Assembly (NCBI GenBank): GCA_965225955.1
Contig: CBDDBX010000038.1
Span: 51,648-115,647, forward strand
Origin: CBDDBX01 sp965225955
GTDB lineage: Bacteria > Acidobacteriota > Aminicenantia > UBA2199
DNA: 64,000 bases
Direction: 5' to 3'
Shown here: positions 27,434-36,553 of the stretch, in pieces
Numbering within the stretch: the first letter of the stretch is position 1
Layout: every line of letters begins with the position of its first letter
Made by a program: the position numbers and the translations under genes
Notes under the pieces: model-generated
The model's database searches: none
Seen by the model: only the letters and a program-made list of their open reading frames with translations
What the model was told of the DNA's origin: nothing

Positions 27434-28239
27434 TAGCCCTTCTTCTTAATTCTGAACAGGTTCGCTCCGCTTTTACCTGCACATCCGGCCCTCTCTTTAA
27501 GAGCCCGCTCTCTTGCACTCTCTTTTATGAGTTTTTTCTGCGCTGCTTTTTTTCTGCGATTTCTTAAAGCTCCTGCTATATCATCACCAAGAATAGTATC
27601 TCTGTTTCTCTGAATCTGTTCCTTAAGAGCAGCTTCGTCTGTTATTTCTGCTCCGTTAACAGGAACTTCCGGTGATTTAGGGAAAATAATCGCTCCAACC
27701 GGGCATATTCTTGCACAGGCAGGACAGTTATTCTTGCAGTTTGACGGCTTGTTAACTGCTACACCACCGTCATCTACACTATATACATCAAAAAGGCAGA
27801 AGCTTGAGCACTGTCTGCAACCAGTACAGCGACTATAGTCTATTACAGGAAACCATGCAGGTGTGTCTGATGACCTTTCAACAACTTCAGTGGCTTCTCT
27901 GTTCTCTGCAGGAGGATAGAGGGCTCTCAGTTTTTCACAATCCAGCTCTCTCACATTGTGCACTTTAACTGAATCCGGTAACTCCAGATCTCTGAATGCA
28001 AACAGATCTCTCACTGCTCTGGGATAACATGCTACTATAGAATCTATGTTATGAAGGTCTTCCTTTTCTGGCAGACCTTCTTTTTTCAGCACAGAATCAC
28101 AGAGGTCCTTATAGTGAACTACTCTGTAACCACTGTCTGCAAGTATTGCAGAAATTTCTCTTCTTTTATCTTCCTCAAGAAGTTCTGTATAACTACAGCT
28201 GCAGAAGAGTATTCTTTTCTCAGTGCTCTTACTACTCAC
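27433..28239 (-). CDS. Ferredoxin-like 4Fe-4S protein with N-terminal HdrA-like segment
   Basis: A 268-residue cytoplasmic protein. Residues about 8-105 ('ILFCSCSYTELL', 'VVHYKDLCDSVL', 'SIVACYPRAVRDLF') form an Rossmann-like, cysteine-containing domain reminiscent of MvhD/HdrA-type regions; this is weak. Residues about 130-195 hold a two-cluster ferredoxin ('CTGCRQCSSFC', 'CKNNCPACARICPVGAI'). The C-terminus is highly basic and lysine/arginine-rich ('NRRKKAAQKKLIKESARERALKER'-type). It is the second gene of the operon and probably feeds electrons to the radical SAM enzyme or to the NuoEF unit. Confidence 0.8.
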   Translation of the reverse strand: MSSKSTEKRILFCSCSYTELLEEDKRREISAILADSGYRVVHYKDLCDSVLKKEGLPEKEDLHNIDSIVACYPRAVRDLFAFRDLELPDSVKVHNVRELDCEKLRALYPPAENREATEVVERSSDTPAWFPVIDYSRCTGCRQCSSFCLFDVYSVDDGGVAVNKPSNCKNNCPACARICPVGAIIFPKSPEVPVNGAEITDEAALKEQIQRNRDTILGDDIAGALRNRRKKAAQKKLIKESARERALKERAGCAGKSGANLFRIKKKG

Positions 28240-28248
28240 CTGATCTCC

Positions 28249-29448
28249 TTATCTCATATCGATGCAGATAAACTCACCATTACTGCTTCTTGAGTAGATG
28301 TGTCCGTCAAGAAACAGGGGAGCTGTCCAGCATACAGTTCTCTTCATATCCTGGAATACCTGCTTGCCTGAGTGTTTCCTGAAACCTTCAGGAGAAGCCT
28401 CAGCAATAATCAGTTCTCCATTCTCTTTCTGTATTACCAGTTTATCTGAAACCAGCATAACAGAATTGAATCCCATCTTTTCAAACCAGACTGTTTTCCC
28501 TGTTTTTATATCAATACAGCTCAAACCGCTGGTTCTTCTTTTTGTGTTACCATGAGGTCCGTATATATACCCTTTATATAGTACTGAAGTACCAAAATGG
28601 TTAGCTAAATCTTTTGTTTCCCACACTTTTACAGGTTTACCACTGCTTATATCGATCAGAGAGCAGCCTCTGCCATATCCTGAAGATATGAAAATTTTGC
28701 CATCTGTAACAATAGGGTCTGCAGCATTTACTCCATAAGATGTTTCCCAGGTATACTGCCATGAGATTTTCCCGTTTTTGATATTTACACTATAAAGAGC
28801 ATTTTCTCCAAAGAACAGTGCCTCTTTTTTCCCTTTATAATTGTAGATAACGGGAGTTGCATAGCCACATTTTGTTCCGGGGCTTCCCCAGATCCTGGCT
28901 CCTGTTTTTTTATTAAGAGCTATTCCGTTTTTACAAATGTTAAGAAGCAGTGTATTGCCGTCTACAACAAATGAGCTGGAATATCCCCATCTTGGAAGAG
29001 AGCAGTCAAATTCTTTAACAAGGTCTTTTGCCCATACTACTTTACCGGTTTTTGCATCCAGACAGAGTGCCGCACCATATTTGCTGATAGTGTATATTTT
29101 TCCATTATCATAGATTGGTGTGGCACTGGGACCTTCCCATCTACCGGTTTCACTGGGATATTTATGAGTCCAGATGATTTTTCCGCTATTTCTGTCGAGA
29201 CAGTGTATATAGTCTGTTTTTTCATCATGTCCCATAGTGTACATGTGGTTGCCCTTTACTGTAGCAATTGCCCAGCCTTTTCCTACCTGAGCTCTCCATT
29301 TCACCTCTTTAGTGTTCAGAGCGTCAGGTTTCCAGTTCTTTTCATTTGAGATACCTTTTCCATCTGTACCTCTCCATTTTGTCCAGTCAGTAGCTCCAAT
29401 ATTTGCTGCGAGCAGTGACAATGCAATTAATAAAACCATGCTTTTCAT
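28249..29448 (-). CDS. Secreted PQQ-like beta-propeller protein (first gene of the 17-gene cluster)
   Basis: A 399-residue protein with an N-terminal signal peptide (hydrophobic 4-16, likely cleaved after 'NIGA'). The mature domain starts 'TDWTKWRGTDGKG', the usual opening of planctomycete-type PQQ/BamB-like propellers. Blades recur as 'GKIIWTHKYPSE', 'GAALCLDAKTGKVVWAKDL', 'GKISWQYTW' and 'GELIIAEASPEG'. GAGGTGA lies before the ATG at 29448. It is the 5' gene of the minus-strand cluster; the region upstream contains AT palindromes but no clear -35/-10 pair. Confidence 0.87.
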   Translation of the reverse strand: MKSMVLLIALSLLAANIGATDWTKWRGTDGKGISNEKNWKPDALNTKEVKWRAQVGKGWAIATVKGNHMYTMGHDEKTDYIHCLDRNSGKIIWTHKYPSETGRWEGPSATPIYDNGKIYTISKYGAALCLDAKTGKVVWAKDLVKEFDCSLPRWGYSSSFVVDGNTLLLNICKNGIALNKKTGARIWGSPGTKCGYATPVIYNYKGKKEALFFGENALYSVNIKNGKISWQYTWETSYGVNAADPIVTDGKIFISSGYGRGCSLIDISSGKPVKVWETKDLANHFGTSVLYKGYIYGPHGNTKRRTSGLSCIDIKTGKTVWFEKMGFNSVMLVSDKLVIQKENGELIIAEASPEGFRKHSGKQVFQDMKRTVCWTAPLFLDGHIYSRSSNGEFICIDMR

Positions 29449-29831
29449 TAATTCACCTCAATAAAGATTTTAATACGTAATTTAATTTATTAACGTTATC
29501 TATATAGATACATTTTTTGCTTAATTCTTTTTCTATTCTTCTTTTTTTTTATAAAAATTAAAATTAATTTTGCTTTCTGTATGTAAAATCCGGCAAAAAT
29601 TCAATAAACTGGATTTCGTTAGCCGTGCTTTCTGACATGTTTTTACCACTTTTTCTGTTAACATATTTGCCCTGGCAATTAAGATACCGCCGGTAACTAG
29701 TATAGGCGGGAAGGAATTCAAAGTCAATACTAAAGAGATAATATCTGATTTAGTTGTTTTTTGAGAAAAAATCTCACAAATATCTTGAATTATTAATTAA
29801 AAAAGATATCCTATATGTGAGGTTGAGAAAA
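29449..29831. promoter_or_regulatory. Divergent control region between the redox cluster and rloA
   Basis: AT-rich 383-bp region. It holds a perfect 14-bp palindrome tatctatatagata (29497-29510) and taacgtta (29491-29498), about 45-60 bases upstream of the first cluster gene. These are candidates for a regulator site controlling the 17-gene operon. On the other side a ccgcc...ggcgg inverted repeat lies near 29687-29708. I could not find a convincing -35/-10 pair for either direction. Confidence 0.4.
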
Positions 29832-31061
29832 ATGCTCATACAGTTCAATTTTGAAAATCATAAATCTTATAAAGATGAAGCCAGCCTTAATATGATGGCT
29901 TCAGGAATAAAAGAACATCCAGGAAATCTTATTACTGGTAAAAAAGATGCAAAATATCTGAAAGTAGCAGCTATATACGGAAGTAATGCCAGTGGAAAAT
30001 CCAATGTGTTCTCTGCTTTTGCTAATATGATTCGCATAATTAATAACTCTTTTAGTGACTTATCAAAGTGGGAAACAATACCAATTGATACTTTTAATTT
30101 CTCAAGAACCGGAAGAGATGGATCTGCGATGTTTGAAATCTTTTTCGTGCATAACGAGAATGAGTACCAGTACGGATTTAAAGCAAGTAAGTACGAGATT
30201 CTTGAAGAGTGGCTATATAAAAGGGACTATCGGGGTAAATCCAGGTACAATACTCTATTTGAAAGAAAAAGAAGGGAGATGAATCTTTCGAAGAAACTTG
30301 AGTCATTCAGGGATGTATTAAGTAATCTTAACGAGAAAACTCTGATTCTGTCTTTTTTGCAGAACACAAAGCTTGAAGAGATAGCAAATATTAAAGATTG
30401 GTTAGATAATGTGAGAATAATCAATTATGGAAATATAGAATATGAAAGGCTAATCGCCAGAAGAGTTCCTTTCAAAAAGAGCAACGAAACCAACTATAAG
30501 CAGTTTATGGATTTTTTAGGGGCTGTAGATGTTGGAATAAAAGACATTGTACTGGAAAAGCACGAAGATGATATTAAGAAATACAGAGTTTTTACTGTGC
30601 ATGATAATATTGATTCAGAAGATGATGTGCATATGAATCTGGGCAGCGAATCCAGTGGGACTTTAAAAGTTATCAGTATGTACAGAGATATAGCTGGAGC
30701 TCTTGAAAATGGGGGAGTTATATTTGTTGATGAGATGGATGCAAAGTTGCATCCCCTGATTACAAGATTTATAGTGAATCTGTTTCAAGGGAATGGGAAT
30801 GAGAAAAATACCCAGCTCATATTTACGACTCACGATATAAACATTCTAACGAAGGATGTTTTCAGAAGAGATCAGGTCTGGTTTGCAGAGAAAAATTCAT
30901 CAGGGGTATCTGAACTTTATTCCCTTGTAGAATACAAATATGATAGTAAAAAAATAAGAAATGATGCTTCATATAATAAAGATTATTTGAGTGGGAAATA
31001 TGGAGCTCTGCCTTATATAGGAGAGTTTATGGTAGGGGAAAAAAAGAGTGGGAAGCGATGA
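29832..31061 (+). CDS. RloA-type AAA/ABC ATPase (abortive-infection family)
   Basis: A 409-residue SMC/ABC-like ATPase of the RloA/AbiLi group found in restriction-linked and abortive-infection modules. Walker A is 'GSNASGKSN' (about 49-57), the signature is 'LGSESSGTLKVI' (about 272), Walker B is 'VIFVDEMDAKLHP' (about 300), and 'LIFTTHDINIL' holds the switch histidine. I chose ATG 29832 because GAGG lies 9 bases before it and the family begins 'MLIQFNFENHKSY'; an earlier frame start at 29754 lacks a ribosome site. RloA works with RloB, whose gene directly follows here only as a short stump. The module is therefore probably inactive or depends on an RloB elsewhere. Confidence 0.8.
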   Translation: MLIQFNFENHKSYKDEASLNMMASGIKEHPGNLITGKKDAKYLKVAAIYGSNASGKSNVFSAFANMIRIINNSFSDLSKWETIPIDTFNFSRTGRDGSAMFEIFFVHNENEYQYGFKASKYEILEEWLYKRDYRGKSRYNTLFERKRREMNLSKKLESFRDVLSNLNEKTLILSFLQNTKLEEIANIKDWLDNVRIINYGNIEYERLIARRVPFKKSNETNYKQFMDFLGAVDVGIKDIVLEKHEDDIKKYRVFTVHDNIDSEDDVHMNLGSESSGTLKVISMYRDIAGALENGGVIFVDEMDAKLHPLITRFIVNLFQGNGNEKNTQLIFTTHDINILTKDVFRRDQVWFAEKNSSGVSELYSLVEYKYDSKKIRNDASYNKDYLSGKYGALPYIGEFMVGEKKSGKR

Positions 31062-31158
31062 CCTGTTTAAAAAACGTAAGGGTGTATTAAAAAAAAGAAA
31101 AGAGCAAATACGGGAACAGAGATTCCATAATAATTCAGAATTGACTTGTGTAATGTAA
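31048..31158 (+). pseudogene. rloB: 5' remnant of rloB
   Basis: A 36-codon reading frame starting with GTG 31048 overlaps the end of rloA by 14 bp and stops at 31156-31158. Its first residues (VGSDDLFKKRKGVLKKRKEQ) match the conserved RloB opening, DDLF-K-R followed by a basic stretch (from memory of the family). The rest of RloB, normally about 200 residues with a TOPRIM-like domain, is absent; the bases that follow are non-coding up to the histidine kinase. This shows a truncated partner gene, not a functional protein. Confidence 0.65.
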
Positions 31159-31239
31159 TTATTTGTGACAATTATCCTCTGATTCTTTTGAAAATAGCAG
31201 AAGCTGATATTATAACCCTATTTGTTGACTGAGAAGAAA

Positions 31240-33276
31240 ATGAAAAATAAAGTAAAAATACTAGTGGTTGAGGATCATGAATCCACAAGGTTAATGATTG
31301 AAAAGATTCTTATTGGTATGGGGTATGAAGTCTTCGGTACTGATGATGGGGAGAGTGCTATTCTGATGGCTGAAAGAATCAGGCCTGATCTGATACTTAT
31401 GGATCATATACTCAAAGAGGGGATAACCGGATACGAAGCTGCAAAAGTTATTAAAAAAAGTGTAGATATTCCTGTGGTTCTGGTGACCTCTATGCCTGCT
31501 GAAGGTTTTCTTGATGATATGGGAGCAGCAAACCTCTTTGGTTTTGTAAATAAGCCTTTCAAAGCAAATAGTCTTAAGTTTGTTATTGAAAATGCTCTCT
31601 ATAAATATAAGATGAGCAGAAAGCTTGAAGACAGCGAACACAGGTCCAGGGTTATTTTTGATAATGTTAATGTGGGAATAGTTATTATTGATAAAGAAGC
31701 AGGAGAAGTGGAGAATATAAACAGATTTACAGAAACTCTGATTGGGCTTAAGAGGGAAGAGGTCGTAGGGAGAGAGTGGGGCAAATTTGTAAATTACAGA
31801 GAGCAGGCAGCTGCATTACATGGAATTACAGGTAATGGCGAAAGAGAGGATTATGAAACAGAAATTGTAAACAGAGATGGTACCAGTATACCAGTTATTG
31901 TTACCAGAACTCCTATGAGATTAAGAGAAAAAGATTACTTCATTGAGAGTATAACTGACGTTTCAGAGCTTTACAGAGTCAAAAAAAAGCTACAGTCCAT
32001 TGGTGACAGGTATCATCAACTCTTTCAGGATTCAAAAGATATAGTCTTTATAAGTAGTGCAGAAGGCAATTTTATTGATATAAACTCCGCAGGAGTGGAA
32101 CTATTCGGGTACTCATCAAAAGAGGAGATGAAAAATATCAATATTTCAAAAGATCTATACTGTTCAGCAGATATGAGGGATATTATATTAAAAAAACTGC
32201 TGGAAAAGGGGTATGTCAAAGATTTTCAGCTGGAGATGAAAGCTAAGGACGGAAAGAAAATAACTACCCAGATTACAGCTCATGCCTATATGGGATCTGA
32301 TGGCAGGCTTAAAGAGATTGTAGGATTTATAAAAGATATTAGTCAGAAAATGGAAGATGAGATTATGCTTCTTAAAATGAATGCTGAATTACTGGAGATA
32401 AACCAGAAGCTTCAAATGACTCAGGTTACACTTGTGCAGCAGGAAAAACTTGCATCTATTGGTCAGCTTGCAGCAGGTGTCGCTCATGAATTAAATAACC
32501 CCCTTGGTTTTGTGCATAGTAATTTTGAAGCACTGGAAGATTATATTTCAGTCTTCAAAGAGTATATTGATATGGCTGCCAGACTTTACAAAATAGGTGA
32601 TAGTGTTGAAGATCCTGAAGTTAAGAATATTATATCTGATATGAGAAAATTTGAAGAAGAGACAGATATGGGATTCATGAGAGACGATCTTAAAGCAATT
32701 TTTGAAGAGTCAAAAGATGGGGTATCAAGACTCGTTAAAATTGTTAATAATCTCAGGAGCTTCTCAAGAATTGATGAAAGTTCACAATTTGATAGTTTTG
32801 ATCTGAATAAAGGAATAGAAAATACACTGGTTATATCAAATAACAGCTTTAAATATGTTGCAGATGTTGAGACGGATCTTGGAGATATTCCTTTCATTGA
32901 GTGTAATGGAGGGGAGGTAAATCAGGTTATTCTGAATATTATCGTCAATGCAGCTCAGGCTATTGAATCTATGAATCGTCAGGAAATGGGAAAGATCAGA
33001 ATAAAAACAGAGGAAGATAAGGAGGGGTTCATTAAGTGCGAAATTTCAGATGATGGTCCCGGTATTCCTTCAGAAATTGTTAATAAGATATTTGATCCTT
33101 TCTTTACAACAAAAGAGATTGGCAAAGGAACAGGACTTGGACTTAATATAGCTTACAATATAATAGTTAATAAACACAAAGGGGATTTACAGGTAGCAAG
33201 TAGTTCTGAAGAGGGAACTACATTTACTATAATCCTTCCGGTGAAAAGCAGTTTACAGGGAGATCAGGATGAGTAA
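31240..33276 (+). CDS. Hybrid sensor histidine kinase (receiver-PAS-PAS-HisKA-HATPase)
   Basis: About 678 residues, cytoplasmic. An N-terminal receiver domain (about 4-118, phospho-acceptor D55 in 'LILMDHIL') precedes two PAS domains (about 135-245 and 258-370). The kinase core has H416 in 'GVAHELNNPLGF' and the ATPase boxes 'NIIVNAAQAI', 'DDGPGIP' and 'GKGTGLGL'. I chose ATG 31240 with GAGAAG upstream over a TTG at 31222. It overlaps the next gene by 8 bp, so the three signalling genes form an operon. With no membrane segment it senses an internal cue. No DNA-binding output is encoded nearby. Confidence 0.92.
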   Translation: MKNKVKILVVEDHESTRLMIEKILIGMGYEVFGTDDGESAILMAERIRPDLILMDHILKEGITGYEAAKVIKKSVDIPVVLVTSMPAEGFLDDMGAANLFGFVNKPFKANSLKFVIENALYKYKMSRKLEDSEHRSRVIFDNVNVGIVIIDKEAGEVENINRFTETLIGLKREEVVGREWGKFVNYREQAAALHGITGNGEREDYETEIVNRDGTSIPVIVTRTPMRLREKDYFIESITDVSELYRVKKKLQSIGDRYHQLFQDSKDIVFISSAEGNFIDINSAGVELFGYSSKEEMKNINISKDLYCSADMRDIILKKLLEKGYVKDFQLEMKAKDGKKITTQITAHAYMGSDGRLKEIVGFIKDISQKMEDEIMLLKMNAELLEINQKLQMTQVTLVQQEKLASIGQLAAGVAHELNNPLGFVHSNFEALEDYISVFKEYIDMAARLYKIGDSVEDPEVKNIISDMRKFEEETDMGFMRDDLKAIFEESKDGVSRLVKIVNNLRSFSRIDESSQFDSFDLNKGIENTLVISNNSFKYVADVETDLGDIPFIECNGGEVNQVILNIIVNAAQAIESMNRQEMGKIRIKTEEDKEGFIKCEISDDGPGIPSEIVNKIFDPFFTTKEIGKGTGLGLNIAYNIIVNKHKGDLQVASSSEEGTTFTIILPVKSSLQGDQDE

Positions 33277-34462
33277 ACCTAAAGTTCTGTTCGTTGATGA
33301 TGAGTTGATGATTCTTAAAACCATCAAAAGGCAGTTTCTAAAGGAAGATATTGAAATTTTGATTGCCGACAGTGCTATGGAGGGGCTTGAAATTCTTGCA
33401 AAAGAACCTGTGGAAGTTGTTGTGAGTGATTTTAAGATGCCAGGAATGGATGGTTTACAGTTTCTTAAAAGGGTAAAAGAGTTATATCCTGATATTAACC
33501 GTATCATGCTCAGTGGATATGTTGAGCAGAACGCTGTAATAGCTGCAGTTACTCAGGGTATCGCTACAAGCTATTTTGCAAAGCCCTGGGATACAGCTGA
33601 AATCAAAAAGGGAATTGCCAAGATTATTGAAATAAAAAAAATTATAGGTTGTGCAGATATGTTATCTGTAATCAACTCAATTGACCAGTTACCTTCGCTT
33701 CCCGGAGTATACAATGAACTGCTACTTGCTATATCTGAAGATAAATCCACTAAAGATATTGCTAAAATAATAACAAAGGATACATCTTTCGCAACCAGAA
33801 TACTACAGATTGTAAACTCAGCTTTTACAGGGGGGATGCCAATCTCTTCAATTGAGAGAGCTGTTGTTCAGTTGGGAGTAAACCTTATTAAAGATATTCT
33901 ACTGACTATTTCCATAAATCCCGGCGGACACATAACTATGATGCAGGAAAAGGCGCTGGAGGGGATTTTTGAACACTCACTTCTGGTTAATAGAATTGCA
34001 TCAATACTTCACAGGAAAATACACAACGAAAATATTGATAAAAAATATAGTTCACTAGGGGTTCTTCACGATATTGGAAAAATAATCCAGTGTCTCTTTT
34101 TTACTGATAAATATAAGAAGATTGTTGAACTTCAGGAAATAAACAAAGCTATGTCCCATTATGATGTAGAAGAGGAGCTTGGACTTGATAGTTTAAGTCA
34201 CTGCAGACTTGGAGCTTTTTTTATTAAATGGTGGAATCTGCCGGACATTGGTGTTGAAGTAAGTCTGTATCATCATACCCCGGATGAAGCATCTGATCAC
34301 AATTATAAAATTGTACAGTTAATTAACAATGCAGATAGGGTAGCAAGACTTCTTGAATCAGAATACAATGATAAGGAAGAGAATCCGGTTCAGTTGACTG
34401 ATTCCCAACTGAATGAACAGGTAGCTATAGTAGTTGAGGAGGCTGGATTAAAATATGAGTGA
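33269..34462 (+). CDS. Response regulator with HDOD output domain
   Basis: A 397-residue protein. The receiver domain (about 4-118) has the acidic pair in 'LFVDDE' and the phosphorylated D in 'VVSDFKMPGMDG' (about 53). The HDOD domain (about 140-335) opens 'IDQLPSLPGVYNELL' and continues 'ARILQIVNSAFTGGMPISSIERAVVQLG'-like. HDOD proteins lack the full HD metal site and work through protein interaction or signalling. It is likely phosphorylated by the preceding kinase. Confidence 0.92.
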   Translation: MSKPKVLFVDDELMILKTIKRQFLKEDIEILIADSAMEGLEILAKEPVEVVVSDFKMPGMDGLQFLKRVKELYPDINRIMLSGYVEQNAVIAAVTQGIATSYFAKPWDTAEIKKGIAKIIEIKKIIGCADMLSVINSIDQLPSLPGVYNELLLAISEDKSTKDIAKIITKDTSFATRILQIVNSAFTGGMPISSIERAVVQLGVNLIKDILLTISINPGGHITMMQEKALEGIFEHSLLVNRIASILHRKIHNENIDKKYSSLGVLHDIGKIIQCLFFTDKYKKIVELQEINKAMSHYDVEEELGLDSLSHCRLGAFFIKWWNLPDIGVEVSLYHHTPDEASDHNYKIVQLINNADRVARLLESEYNDKEENPVQLTDSQLNEQVAIVVEEAGLKYE

Positions 34463-35153
34463 TGATTACAGTGCAGCAACTGTTCTTTTTGTAGATGATG
34501 AAGAAAAGATAATTAATTCTATAAGAAGAGGGCTTTTAAGAGAGCCTTATAGAAAGATATTTACTACAAAGCCAAGAGAAGCGGTGGAGTTGCTGAAAAA
34601 GAACGAAATATCGGTGCTGGTTACAGATATGAGAATGCCGGAGCTTCAGGGAACTGAGCTTCTCCAGATTGCAAGGGAAGTGTCACCGGATACTATAAGA
34701 ATTATACTTACCGGATATGCTCAGATATCTACAATAATTTCTGCTATTAACAGTGGCTCTGTATATCGTTATCTAACCAAACCCTGGAAAAAAGATAGTG
34801 AATTTATACCAACACTTAAACAGGCAATAGAGTTCTATCACCTTAATCTGGATAATAAAATAATGGTTGAAAAGCTTAAACAGAAAAATATGGAGCTTAC
34901 TAAACAGAACTTCCAGATACAGATGCTGGCGGATAAAAACCGATATCTTGATGAAAAAAGAAATGAGATAATCAGCTATTTTACAAATGAGATTTCTCCT
35001 TATCTGAAGAGCATATCTGAACTCATTGACGAACTTAGTACATCAGAACCTGACGTGGCTATGGCTACTATGAAAAAAGAGTTGCTGGATATGAAGGACA
35101 AAGCACTTCTTCTTAAAAAGCAACTTGATAAAACAACAAGTCTGACCAAATAG
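34455..35153 (+). CDS. Response regulator with C-terminal coiled coil
   Basis: A 232-residue protein: receiver domain (about 10-125, 'FVDDEEKI', 'VLVTDMRMPELQG', switch 'ILTGYAQ', 'RYLTKPW'), then a long charged helical tail (about 140-230) with no known output. The receiver looks like those of RpfG-type regulators that carry HD-GYP domains, here missing. It overlaps the HDOD gene by 8 bp and may act as a phosphate sink or as a partner of the HDOD protein. Confidence 0.88.
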   Translation: MSDDYSAATVLFVDDEEKIINSIRRGLLREPYRKIFTTKPREAVELLKKNEISVLVTDMRMPELQGTELLQIAREVSPDTIRIILTGYAQISTIISAINSGSVYRYLTKPWKKDSEFIPTLKQAIEFYHLNLDNKIMVEKLKQKNMELTKQNFQIQMLADKNRYLDEKRNEIISYFTNEISPYLKSISELIDELSTSEPDVAMATMKKELLDMKDKALLLKKQLDKTTSLTK

Positions 35154-35246
35154 GTCTGTATGGATTATTTACAGATTAAATTGGTTTGCAAATTATATTT
35201 ACATATTATATATTAGATTGATCTATTTCTTTCAGGAGGATCACGG

Positions 35247-36506
35247 ATGAAATTGAAATGTTTTTTTATTCTTCTTATTCTGCTTGCTACATCTGTCTAC
35301 AGTAGTTCTATAGATTATAGAGGAAATATGAGTCCAAATTATATAAGACTGTTATCAAGAAACGGCGCTATCGACTGGGCAGATATTGTAAATTACAATC
35401 CTGCAGGTACAGCTTTTCTGCGTAACGGTTTCCATCTTCAGATTGGTAATCAGGCTTTTTCAAAGATATATACAATGAATTTTGAGGGAACAGCTTATAA
35501 ATCAACTATACCATCACTTGTGCTACCTTCAGTATATGCTGTATATAAGAAGGATCGCCTATCTCTTTTCGGAGCTTTTACGGTTCCTGTTGGTGGAGGT
35601 AAAGTTGAGTACAATGATGGTATACCTATGACAGCTCTTCCAAAGGCACTTGAAATGCAGCTTCTGGGAGCTTACGGTCCGATGGGAGCAACATCAGCAA
35701 GTAATGATGCATGGGTTCATGCATACTCATACTCCTTCGGATTCACTGCAGGAGCAGCTTATAAGGTTACTGACAACCTCTCACTTTCTGTTGCTGCAAG
35801 ATATACATATGCTTTCAGAAATTATGACGGGGAAGTTAAAACAATGATTCACGGTGGAGCTGTTGACGGACTTCAGCACGGATCAACTCTATCCCTCGAT
35901 GCTGATGAGAGAGCTAAAGGAGTTGGTTTTATTTTCGGACTTAACTACAAGGTTAATAATCGCCTTAATATTGGTATAAGATACGAAACATCAACAAAGC
36001 TGGACTTTGAAATGGATGTTAATAAAGGTAAGGATTTTGGAGGAATGTTCCCTGATGGAAGGAAAACCCGTCGTGATATTCCTGCTCTTCTGGCTTTTGG
36101 TATTGAGTATCAGATTATTCCGGAAAGGCTTTTTGCCAGTTTCAGTATGGTATGGTATCACCTCGAAAATGCAACTGGCCCTATTTTCGAGAAGTATGAT
36201 GATGGCTACGATATTGGTGGTGGTCTTGAGTACTACATTACACCTGGGAAATTGTCTGTAAGTATTGGTTATCAGTATGCTCCTAGTGGCGGAAATCCTG
36301 ATACTTTCAATGATCTCGATATGACTCTTGATTCACATAATTTTGGTTTTGGCTGTAAATATATCTTCAATGAGAAACTATCAATGACTCTTGCAGGACT
36401 TTATGCACCATATAAAAAGAGCTGGAACAGAACCAGAACTGTTGATTTCAAAAAAGATGTATGGGTATTTGCAGCAGGTATCGAGTTTTCACCGGCAAAA
36501 AAATAA
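35247..36506 (+). CDS. OmpP1/FadL-family outer-membrane protein
   Basis: A 419-residue beta-barrel. The signal peptide is visible (MKLKCFFILLILLATSVYSS). The mature protein has a FadL-like pattern: 'DIVNYNPAGTAFL' near the N-terminus (the conserved NPAG motif, about 49-54), and alternating aromatic beta-strands throughout ('LSLFGAFTVPVGGGKVEY', 'LSVAARYTYAFRNYDG', 'NIGIRYETSTKLDFEMD'), ending in 'VWVFAAGIEFS'-type strand before the C-terminus. It would bring hydrophobic compounds such as fatty acids or aromatic molecules across the outer membrane, showing a Gram-negative envelope. An AGGAGG site precedes the ATG. Confidence 0.88.
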   Translation: MKLKCFFILLILLATSVYSSSIDYRGNMSPNYIRLLSRNGAIDWADIVNYNPAGTAFLRNGFHLQIGNQAFSKIYTMNFEGTAYKSTIPSLVLPSVYAVYKKDRLSLFGAFTVPVGGGKVEYNDGIPMTALPKALEMQLLGAYGPMGATSASNDAWVHAYSYSFGFTAGAAYKVTDNLSLSVAARYTYAFRNYDGEVKTMIHGGAVDGLQHGSTLSLDADERAKGVGFIFGLNYKVNNRLNIGIRYETSTKLDFEMDVNKGKDFGGMFPDGRKTRRDIPALLAFGIEYQIIPERLFASFSMVWYHLENATGPIFEKYDDGYDIGGGLEYYITPGKLSVSIGYQYAPSGGNPDTFNDLDMTLDSHNFGFGCKYIFNEKLSMTLAGLYAPYKKSWNRTRTVDFKKDVWVFAAGIEFSPAKK

Positions 36507-36524
36507 GTTAAATCAATTAATCAT

Positions 36525-36553
36525 AAGGGCAGATTCAACTGCCCTTCTTCATT
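36525..36553 (+). terminator. Terminator of the FadL-like gene
   Basis: An 8-bp stem aagggcag / ctgccctt with a 6-base loop and the tail cttcattta, about 18 bases after the stop. Confidence 0.7.

Noticed and set aside
29754..29831. N-terminal extension of rloA
   Set aside because: Weak start; ATG 29832 has GAGG and fits the family opening.
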